From Alphaproteobacteria bacterium (GTDB lineage Bacteria; Pseudomonadota; Alphaproteobacteria; Acetobacterales; Acetobacteraceae): a stretch of DNA of 14,381 nt. Both the position numbers and the translations under genes were made by a program. This document shows positions 6,048 to 13,262 of the stretch, piece by piece (the first letter of the stretch is position 1; every line of letters begins with the position of its first letter). Location: the NCBI GenBank assembly GCA_026225015.1, contig JAMFRY010000224.1, positions 1 to 14,381 on the forward strand, written 5' to 3'. Below the pieces are notes generated by a model that did no database searches, was not told the DNA's origin, and was given only the letters and a program-made list of their open reading frames with translations.

Positions 6048-6743
6048 CTACAGCATGATCCAGTCCCGCACCTGTTGCGTTTTGCCGCCAAAATCGCGGG
6101 CGACGTGCAAGCCAAGCCCACCGATCTCGGCGGCCCGGCGGATGGCGGGTTCGTCGGTGATGTCATCGCCGATGAAAACCGGCTGCCGGCCGGCGAAAGG
6201 CGGTTTTTCCATGAACCAGGCGAGCGCGTCGGCCTTGTTGCCGCCGCGCGGTTTCATCTCGAACGCACAATGCGCCAGCAGCAGAACCGCATCGTCACTG
6301 GCGCCGATCAAGCGGTCCACCAATTGGCTCAGCGCCGGCTCGAATTGCGGGGCGCGGCGGTAATGCACGACCAGGCTGAACTCCTTCTCCTCGATCAGCA
6401 CCCCTGGCATTTCCTCACTCTCGGCCTTCAGAACTCTCAGCCATTGATCATAAGCGGCGAGGCGCTTGACCTTTTGCGTCAGTACGCCATCGGCGCCGCG
6501 CAATAGCGATCCGTGCTCGGCGGCGCAGGGCAGACCGGGTCCGAACAGGCTGTCGATATCCGCCAATTTGCGCCCGGAGATGAGGGCGAGCGCGCCGCCG
6601 AGCCGGGCCCGGGTTTTGCGCAGAACATCCGGCAGGCCCGGCGGCACCTGCACCGATTGCGGGGTGGGCGCAAGATCAATGAGCGTGCCATCGATATCCA
6701 GAAATACTGCGCTGTTACGGTTGAGCGGCGGCAGCTTAGTCAT
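6048..6743 (-). CDS. otsB: Trehalose-6-phosphate phosphatase OtsB
   Basis: HAD-superfamily phosphatase (231 aa) that removes phosphate from trehalose 6-phosphate to give trehalose. HAD motif I is FLDIDGTL with nucleophile D16 and D18; motif II is ALISGRKL with S56; the OtsB-type AAEHGSLLRG is at 74-83; conserved cap/substrate residues occur around H127 and EMKPRGGNK (162-170); motif IV is FIGDDITDE (190-198). Length fits the family (about 230-260 aa). I chose the ATG at 6743 because it overlaps the treY stop (ATGA, 6740-6743) and gives the standard N-terminus. The longer frame back to 6872 lies inside treY and adds unrelated residues. It is the last gene of the glycogen/trehalose operon. Its substrate is normally made by OtsA, which is not in this window. 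Confidence 0.92.
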   Translation of the reverse strand: MTKLPPLNRNSAVFLDIDGTLIDLAPTPQSVQVPPGLPDVLRKTRARLGGALALISGRKLADIDSLFGPGLPCAAEHGSLLRGADGVLTQKVKRLAAYDQWLRVLKAESEEMPGVLIEEKEFSLVVHYRRAPQFEPALSQLVDRLIGASDDAVLLLAHCAFEMKPRGGNKADALAWFMEKPPFAGRQPVFIGDDITDEPAIRRAAEIGGLGLHVARDFGGKTQQVRDWIML

Positions 6744-9511
6744 AGCCTCAGCAAAGCAACGGGAAGATCGGAGAATAACGTGCTGACGGGGACCTGGTGC
6801 GAGGGTAAGGCGTTGCCCTTCAGCATGTCCCCAAAGCCGGCGCCAGGCAGTGTCAGCATGGTATCCCCCCAAATCTCGGGCGGCGCCAGGGGAAGACTGG
6901 CCTCGCCGAGCAGCGGTACGCTAAGCCGTGTAACCGCGACGACGATGGTCACACCTTTGTAACGGCGCGCGAAGGCCAGCAGATGCAAGGCGTTAGGGCC
7001 TTCGGCCTCCAGCTTCTGGTAATCACCCTGTTCGAACAGCGAGGCGAGTTCGGCGCGCAATTTCAAAACCCGCGCGATGATCGCCTGCTTCACCGCGCCA
7101 TCCTGCCAATGCTGCAAGCAACTCGCAGGCGTTTCCTCCAGTCCCAGCGTTGCCGCCCGCGCAAGAAAATCGACCGGGCGGCGGTTATCCGGATCCACGA
7201 AACTCTGGTCCCAGAATTCGGTCCCCTGATAGAGATCCGGCACGCCAGGCGCGGTCAGCCGCAGCAATGTCTGCGCAAGTCCGTTAATGGCGCCGGCCAG
7301 GTCGAGCCGGCTTGCGAAGGCGACGATATCATTCAAAACCGGCCGGGACGCATCCAAGGTTTGCAGCAGAAACTGCTTGGCTGCGGTTTCATATTCCTCA
7401 TGCGGCGCGGCCCATTCGGAGACCAGCTTGGCTTCCCGGATGGATTTTTCCTGCCAAGCAGCCACGCGTTCGGCGAAGGCCGCAATCGCCGCGCTATCTT
7501 CAGATCCAAGCCCCAGCGGCCAGGCGCCGACGAGGGTTTGGTACAGCATCACTTCATCGGCAGGGCTGGGCGCCGGGCCGGAGGCAAGGTCGCGGCGGAT
7601 AATTGTGTTCAGGCGCATCCAGCGATTCAGCGCGGCCTCCCATTCCGCCGGAATTTCGCTCAAAACGGCAATCCGGGCGCGCGTATCCTCGCCGCGCTTG
7701 TGGTCATGCGTCGCGGTCGCCAGCAATGCCCCTGGCAGGCGCTTCTGGCGCTCCAGGCATGAGGCGTGGAATGCGGCCGGCGTATAGGCGAACAGGCCGG
7801 GATTGGAGCCGACCTCGTTGCGCGAAAGCAGGCGGCCATAGCGGTAGAAGGCAGTATCTTCCACCGACTTTGCTGCGGTGGGGGCGGAGAGCTGCTGAAA
7901 GCGCACCATGGCGCGCAGGCGTTCATTGCGGCGCGCGCCGGCGGGCAGGCTGCGCGGCGGCTCCTCCGAGAGCCATAGCCGTAACACGTCCAGAAGCTGC
8001 CGGTCGGCGGCGCGGAAGGTCCGGCGCGCGCCGGAAGCCGCACGCTCCATCACCTGCGCATCCGTCTCGCTGCGCCCCACCCTGCCGGCATAGATGCGAT
8101 AGACCGGGAAATATACCAACAACTCCTCAAGCGCGCGGCGGATCGCGGTGAGCGTGAGATCACGCGTGAACAAATCCCGCCGCGCAATCCGGTGTAGCGC
8201 CGCGGCGGTTGCGTTCAACTCGCTGGCGAGATTGTCACGCAGAATCTGCCGGCGCGCCGCGTGCTCCTCCTGCTCGAAATCGCCCTGCCGTGCGCTGAAA
8301 TTCGCCCAGATCGCGGTAAGCGGCGCTTCGCCTTCAGGATCGTGTAAAACCCCGCTCACCTGATCCATGAAATCATAGCCGGTGGTGCCATTGGTCAGCC
8401 AGTCAGCGCTCAGGCGCTCGCGCGGCGCCAGGATTTTCTCCACCACGATGTAAGGTGCGCCGTGCGGAACGTCTGCCGGCCGTTTCGACCCCGCAACCTC
8501 CATCGAGCGGCGCAGTTTGCGGCAATACAGCCGCGGATCGGCCAGGCCGTCGATATGATCAATGCGCACGCCGTCGATCAGGCCTTCGGCATAAAGCTCA
8601 AGAATCAGTCGATGCGTGGCGTCGAACACGCGCGGCAATTCCACCCGCAGGCCGGCCAAGGTGTTGATATCGAAAAACCGGCGCCAGTTGATTTCGTCGG
8701 CCGCGGCGCGCCACCAGGCCAGCCGGTAATGTTGGCGTTCCAGCAATTCATGCAGCCGGCGCTGCCCGTCCGGCGTTGCGGCGTCAAACCGCGCCAGCGC
8801 GGCGGCGAGGGCGGTTCTGCCTTCCTCACTGTTCAGCGTTGCTTTCAGCATCGCCTTGGCATTTGTCCCGGCGGATTGCGCGGCTGCGCGCCCCGTGCTG
8901 CGCGCAGCCTCTGCAAAAGCCAGCGAGACGGGTTTCAAAAGAGTCTCGTTATGCAGAACAATCGCGGCGCTGCGTGGCGAAATCGGGAAGCGGTGCTCGT
9001 GATACTGGATATGCAGGCCCCCCGTTGCCGTGTCGCATTCCAGCTGGAACTCGCCGCTGGCCAGAGCCTCGCCATAGGCACTGCCGAGAAATGGCGCCAG
9101 GATTTTGCCGCGCAAAGCGGTGTCGGGCGGTTCCCAATCGATATCGAAGAATTCGGCGAAAGCGCTGGCGCGGCCAGATTCCAGCACATCCAGCCACCAG
9201 GCATTGTCGGCACCACCAACCCCCATGTGGTTGGGCACGATATCGACAATCAGGCCCATATCATGCCGGCGCAACGCCGCCACCAGGCGATGCAAGGCGG
9301 GCTCGCCGCCCAGCTCCGGATTGATCGCGTTGTGATCGACGATATCATAGCAATGCGTGGAGCCTGGTCGCGCCTTCAATAAAGGCGAGGCATAAACATG
9401 GCTGATGCCAAGCCCCGCCAAGTAAGGAACGATTTCCACGGCGTCATCGAGCGTGAAACCGGCAAAGAATTGCAGACGGCAGGTCGCAATTGGAGTGGTG
9501 GATTGGCTCAA
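6740..9511 (-). CDS. treY: Maltooligosyl trehalose synthase TreY
   Basis: GH13 enzyme (923 aa) that isomerises the reducing-end alpha-1,4 glucose of maltodextrins to an alpha,alpha-1,1 linkage, giving maltooligosyltrehalose. The N-terminus ATCRLQFFAGFTLDDA (9-24) is the TreY signature. GH13 regions: I DIVPNH (90-95), II GVRIDHIDG with nucleophile D318, III VVEKI with acid/base E358, and IV ATHDHKRGED with D603. LTAPGVPDLYQGTE (752-765) near the C-terminus is also family-typical. The long size fits proteobacterial TreY. The start codon is TTG (9511), overlapping the malQ stop as TTGA; no ATG follows until residue 85, well past the conserved N-terminus, and GAGAG lies about 6 bases upstream. 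The rare start may lower synthesis relative to its neighbours. Its product is the substrate of TreZ. Confidence 0.94.
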   Translation of the reverse strand: MSQSTTPIATCRLQFFAGFTLDDAVEIVPYLAGLGISHVYASPLLKARPGSTHCYDIVDHNAINPELGGEPALHRLVAALRRHDMGLIVDIVPNHMGVGGADNAWWLDVLESGRASAFAEFFDIDWEPPDTALRGKILAPFLGSAYGEALASGEFQLECDTATGGLHIQYHEHRFPISPRSAAIVLHNETLLKPVSLAFAEAARSTGRAAAQSAGTNAKAMLKATLNSEEGRTALAAALARFDAATPDGQRRLHELLERQHYRLAWWRAAADEINWRRFFDINTLAGLRVELPRVFDATHRLILELYAEGLIDGVRIDHIDGLADPRLYCRKLRRSMEVAGSKRPADVPHGAPYIVVEKILAPRERLSADWLTNGTTGYDFMDQVSGVLHDPEGEAPLTAIWANFSARQGDFEQEEHAARRQILRDNLASELNATAAALHRIARRDLFTRDLTLTAIRRALEELLVYFPVYRIYAGRVGRSETDAQVMERAASGARRTFRAADRQLLDVLRLWLSEEPPRSLPAGARRNERLRAMVRFQQLSAPTAAKSVEDTAFYRYGRLLSRNEVGSNPGLFAYTPAAFHASCLERQKRLPGALLATATHDHKRGEDTRARIAVLSEIPAEWEAALNRWMRLNTIIRRDLASGPAPSPADEVMLYQTLVGAWPLGLGSEDSAAIAAFAERVAAWQEKSIREAKLVSEWAAPHEEYETAAKQFLLQTLDASRPVLNDIVAFASRLDLAGAINGLAQTLLRLTAPGVPDLYQGTEFWDQSFVDPDNRRPVDFLARAATLGLEETPASCLQHWQDGAVKQAIIARVLKLRAELASLFEQGDYQKLEAEGPNALHLLAFARRYKGVTIVVAVTRLSVPLLGEASLPLAPPEIWGDTMLTLPGAGFGDMLKGNALPSHQVPVSTLFSDLPVALLRL

Positions 9512-11478
9512 CTGCGCTCTCGTGCTTTGGAGAGGGCTTTCAGCCGCGCCGCGACATCGGGCCGGTTGAAGAGCTCATCGGCGGGCTCGGCAAGCCGGCG
9601 GCGCCAATTTGGATGCTCGGCATGGGTGCCGGGCAGATTTGGCTGCTCGGGCAGCGCCAGCGCATCCTCGATCGGCAGCAATGCGAGCGTGGAGACGGCG
9701 AGGCCGAGATGCGCGCTGGCCGCATCCGCGGCCAGATCGCCGCGTTCCGGCGCCGGCATCGCAGCCTGGGTGGCGCCGGAACTACGAAACGCCGACCATA
9801 ACGCCGCACGGTCGGCCGCGCGCATTTCCTCGCTATCGCCGGCCATTCCCAAACGATTGCGCCAGGCGATGTCATTACCTGTCCACCAGCCCGCGACCGT
9901 GGGCAAATCATGGGTGGTGGTCATTGCCACCGCGGTATTCGTCCAGGCGGATGGCGGCTTGAAACCCGATCCGTCTCGCTCGAACCACATTACGCGCAGG
10001 CCGGCAATACCGGCGCGATTCAGCCGAGCATCGAATCCCTCCGGGAGCGTGCCAAGATCCTCGCCGATGATCACCGCTCTGTGGCGCTGCGATTCCAAGG
10101 CCACCAGACGCAGCAGATCCACCGCGGGAAGCTTCAAATAGGCGCCCTGCCCGGAACGCATTCCGAACGGGATCACCCATAGCCGCGCCAGGCCCATGAT
10201 ATGGTCGATACGCACGCCGCCGGCATGGCGCAGCGCGTGGCGGAGCATTTCGATGAAGGCGGTAAAGCCGCTTTGCCGCATCCCGTGCGGCGAGAGCGCG
10301 GTAATCCCCCAGCTCTGACCCTCCCGGTTGATGGCATCCGGCGGCGCGCCAATTTCCAGCCCGCGCAAAACTTGGGCTTGGTAGCTCCAGCTCTGGCTGC
10401 CGGCATGGTCCGTGCCCACCGCCAGGTCGGCGACCAGGCCAATCCGCATCCCGGCTTCCCGCGCCGCGCGCTGCGCTGCCCGCAATTCCTTATCCGCGCG
10501 ATATTGCAGATAGATGTGAAAGCCCACTTCATGCGTATGCGTATCGAAAAACCGCAACACCGCCGGGTTTTTCGGGTCGCGGTAGGCCTCCGGCCAATTC
10601 CGCCAGTCCAGCGCCGTATCATTGCCCGGCGCCAGCTCCGCCTGGATTGCCTCGAATAACGCGTGGCGCGTAATCCGGTCGCCGCTCTCGTGCCGGAAGG
10701 CGTTCAGCGCGTCGTGGTCGTGAAAATTCTCGTAGGCGTGGCGGAGCGCCTGCAATTTGGCGGCGCCCGCCACCGGCCAATCGATCATCGCCTCGCCGGG
10801 GAGGTCGCTCGGTTCAGTAATATGCAGCACGTTCAGCGCCGCGCGGTTGGACGGAGAATAGGGGCTGAAGCGCCGAGGGTCCGCCGAGAACAATGCGTGC
10901 ACCGGGCTGATGGCCAGCACATCCGCGCCATGCGCGGCGGCCTGGGTGGCAAGCTTGGCCAGCGCCGTAAAATCGCCGATCCCGCCATCATTATGCCGGC
11001 GCAGAGCGTAGAGTTGTATGGCAATGCCCCAGAGTTTGCGGCCCTTTGCGGCATCCTCCAGCGTAAACGCCCGTGCCGGCGCGACGGCCAGGCTACGCGT
11101 GGCGCCGCCCAATTCCAACTGGTGATAGCCGGACTCGTTCACGCCAGCCAGTTCCACTTGGCACAAGCCGGCTTGATCCGCATGGCCGTCGATAGTCAAT
11201 CCGGATTCCAACGTGATCCGGTAGCGCCCGGGAGGGCCAAAAACCCGGATTGGCGTGGCGAAGTCCGCCGTGATCAGCGGCTCCGCCCGATGCGCCGCCT
11301 CGCCTTGAATTGCGCCAAGGGATTCCCGAATTTGTGCCGGCGTTTCTGCCGGCAGGTCGATGGCGGCCAGCACCGCGCGGAGGCCTTCATCGGCGACAAT
11401 CTGGTCGTTTCCATGCACGTCGCGCCAATGGATTTCCACACCGGCGGCGCGCGCCAAATCATGCAGGTGAGTGTTCAT
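9508..11478 (-). CDS. malQ: 4-alpha-glucanotransferase (amylomaltase) MalQ
   Basis: GH77 disproportionating enzyme (656 aa) that transfers alpha-1,4-glucan segments between maltodextrins. In this operon it probably elongates short dextrins left by GlgX and TreY so they can be used again. Residues 1-about 140 form an N-terminal extension such as that of E. coli MalQ. The catalytic part starts near KLWGIAIQLYALRRHNDGGIGDF (148-170). Catalytic residues are nucleophile D425 in GVRIDHIMGL, acid/base E473 in IGEDLGTLP, and D524 in TTHDLPT. ADLAVGTDHAGSQSW (350-364) and the GH77 250s-loop-like region around 381-400 are also present. I place the start at the ATG at 11478, overlapping the treZ stop (ATGA) like the other junctions; an in-frame ATG at 11493 would add five residues. 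Confidence 0.93.
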   Translation of the reverse strand: MNTHLHDLARAAGVEIHWRDVHGNDQIVADEGLRAVLAAIDLPAETPAQIRESLGAIQGEAAHRAEPLITADFATPIRVFGPPGRYRITLESGLTIDGHADQAGLCQVELAGVNESGYHQLELGGATRSLAVAPARAFTLEDAAKGRKLWGIAIQLYALRRHNDGGIGDFTALAKLATQAAAHGADVLAISPVHALFSADPRRFSPYSPSNRAALNVLHITEPSDLPGEAMIDWPVAGAAKLQALRHAYENFHDHDALNAFRHESGDRITRHALFEAIQAELAPGNDTALDWRNWPEAYRDPKNPAVLRFFDTHTHEVGFHIYLQYRADKELRAAQRAAREAGMRIGLVADLAVGTDHAGSQSWSYQAQVLRGLEIGAPPDAINREGQSWGITALSPHGMRQSGFTAFIEMLRHALRHAGGVRIDHIMGLARLWVIPFGMRSGQGAYLKLPAVDLLRLVALESQRHRAVIIGEDLGTLPEGFDARLNRAGIAGLRVMWFERDGSGFKPPSAWTNTAVAMTTTHDLPTVAGWWTGNDIAWRNRLGMAGDSEEMRAADRAALWSAFRSSGATQAAMPAPERGDLAADAASAHLGLAVSTLALLPIEDALALPEQPNLPGTHAEHPNWRRRLAEPADELFNRPDVAARLKALSKARERS

Positions 11479-13262
11479 GGGCAATGCAGCCATACATAGG
11501 TTGTGAATGCCGGCAGTGTAGCGCCATCATATTTTTGCGCGTCGCTGCTAACGAGGAGCGGCTCGCCGGATAAGGTGAAATCCATGGCTCGGCGGCCAAA
11601 ATTGGAAGCAATGCTAAGCTTGGCGCCATCCGCCATGCGCCAGCTTGCGGTTACGGCAGACTCGCCCAGCGCCCTGGCGCCGCTGGAAACCGTGCCCTTT
11701 AGTCGAGGCACGATATGCTGCGCGCGCAACTGCAAGGCGTTTGCGTAGAGTGCGGAGACTTGTCCGCTCAGGTCATTGCGCCATTGCGGGATCGACTGCC
11801 GATAGGTTTCGGCAGCGTTGGGATCGGGAATCTGCTCGCGCCTCTCGGGATCGCTGAAGGCGGGGAAATGCGCGAATTCCTTGCGGCGCCCGTTGCGAAT
11901 CGCGTCGGCCAGTTCGTCGTGATGATCGGTAAAGAACAAAAACGGACTCTCCTCGCCCCATTCCTCGCCCATGAACAGCATGGGGATTTGTGGGGTCATC
12001 AGCAGCAGCAAGGCGGCGGCCCGCAATCCTTGAGGCTCGGCCAGCACCGTCAACCGCTCGCCAAACGCCCGGTTGCCGATTTGGTCGTGATTTTGCAGGC
12101 AAATCACGAAGGCGGTGGTTGGCAGATGCGCGCTCGCCGTGCCGCGGGGCTTGCCTCCGGCATGGGCGGATGGTTCACCTTGATACGCAAACCCATCGCT
12201 CAAACAGCGCGCCAATTGCTCCGCCGGATTAAAAAAATCCTCGTAATAGCCTTCGTTTTCTCCAGTTAAAAGGACGTGCAGGCAATGATGCCAGTCATCG
12301 GTCCACTGCGCGTCGAATTTTTGTTCCCTGGGGCTGCCGGTCAGCATGGCGGCATCGTTCTTCTCATTTTCCAGTACCAAATGCACATGCCGATCATCGA
12401 TTTTGCGGCGGATTTCGCCGGCCATTTCGGTCAAGAACGTCGCGTCGAAAATCGCGTGCACCGCGTCGAACCGCAAGCCGTCGAAGTGGTAATCGTTGAG
12501 CCAGTACAACGCGTTCTCAATGAAGAACCGCCGGACCTGTCGGCGCGTAAAGTCGATCGCATTGCCCCAGGGCGTATGAACATCTGCAGTGAAGAAGCTG
12601 GACGCATAAGCGTTCAGATAATTTCCATCGGGTCCGAAATGATTATACACCACATCCAGGAATACCATCAGGCCGAGCCCATGGGCCGCGTCGATCAGCG
12701 TCTTGAGTTGCTCGGGCGTGCCGTAGACCTCATCCGGCGCGTAGGGCAACACGCCATCATAGCCCCAGTTATGCTTGCCGGGAAAATCGGCGATCGGCAT
12801 GAGCTCGATGGCGGTGATGCCCAGCTCGGCCAGGTGATCGAGCTTTTTCTCGACACCGGCGAAGGTTCCTTCGGAACTGAACGTGCCGACGTGCAACTCA
12901 TAGACCACTGCCTCGTGCCAGGGCCGGCCGCGCCAGGCGTCGTCGTCCCATTCGAACGCCGCGGAGTCGATGACTTCGCTCGGTCCATGAATGTCGTCGG
13001 GATTGCTGCGCGAAGCGGGGTCGGGAACCTCCGTTTTTCCATCGATCCGGTAACGATAGCGGCTCCCCGAGTGCGCTTCGCCCGTGACGAGTTCGAACCA
13101 GCCGTCCGGTTGCGCACTCATTTTGAGCGGCCGCGGCTTGCCGGCCTCTTCGTGGAGCATGAGCTCGACCTCATGCGCGGCCGGTGCCCAGAGGCGAAAG
13201 CGCACCTGCCCGGAGGCGGTCAGCTCGGCTCCAAACGGCATGTCATGACGTCGTCGGGTCAT
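11475..13262 (-). CDS. treZ: Malto-oligosyltrehalose trehalohydrolase TreZ
   Basis: GH13 enzyme (595 aa) that cleaves the alpha-1,4 bond next to the trehalose end of maltooligosyltrehalose, releasing free trehalose. An N-terminal beta-sandwich domain (about 8-100) begins MPFGAEL..GQVRFRLWAPAAHEVEL, typical of TreZ. GH13 regions: I FLDVVYNHFGP (201-211), II FDGLRFDAVHAI with nucleophile D266, III LVLENEKND with acid/base E298, and IV LQNHDQIGNR with D393. WGEESPFLFFTDH (435-447) is a TreZ-type segment. The start is taken at the ATG at 13262, which overlaps the glgX stop (ATGA) and has GGGAG about 11 bases upstream. An ATG at 13241 would also keep the whole conserved region. The longer frame to 13382 is inside glgX and is rejected. 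Confidence 0.94.
   Translation of the reverse strand: MTRRRHDMPFGAELTASGQVRFRLWAPAAHEVELMLHEEAGKPRPLKMSAQPDGWFELVTGEAHSGSRYRYRIDGKTEVPDPASRSNPDDIHGPSEVIDSAAFEWDDDAWRGRPWHEAVVYELHVGTFSSEGTFAGVEKKLDHLAELGITAIELMPIADFPGKHNWGYDGVLPYAPDEVYGTPEQLKTLIDAAHGLGLMVFLDVVYNHFGPDGNYLNAYASSFFTADVHTPWGNAIDFTRRQVRRFFIENALYWLNDYHFDGLRFDAVHAIFDATFLTEMAGEIRRKIDDRHVHLVLENEKNDAAMLTGSPREQKFDAQWTDDWHHCLHVLLTGENEGYYEDFFNPAEQLARCLSDGFAYQGEPSAHAGGKPRGTASAHLPTTAFVICLQNHDQIGNRAFGERLTVLAEPQGLRAAALLLLMTPQIPMLFMGEEWGEESPFLFFTDHHDELADAIRNGRRKEFAHFPAFSDPERREQIPDPNAAETYRQSIPQWRNDLSGQVSALYANALQLRAQHIVPRLKGTVSSGARALGESAVTASWRMADGAKLSIASNFGRRAMDFTLSGEPLLVSSDAQKYDGATLPAFTTYVWLHCP

Noticed and set aside
6744..6872. N-terminal extension of OtsB by 43 codons
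   Set aside because: The extra residues lie inside treY and are unlike the OtsB N-terminus. The ATG at 6743 overlaps the treY stop like the other operon junctions.
8462..9382. 306-codon open frame on the plus strand, antisense to treY
   Set aside because: It is a shadow of treY, whose conserved GH13 regions I and II are on the opposite strand here. No independent coding evidence was seen.
10663..11499. 278-codon plus-strand frame across malQ and the treZ end
   Set aside because: It is antisense to malQ, low in recognisable motifs and rich in the residues produced by GC-biased shadow frames.
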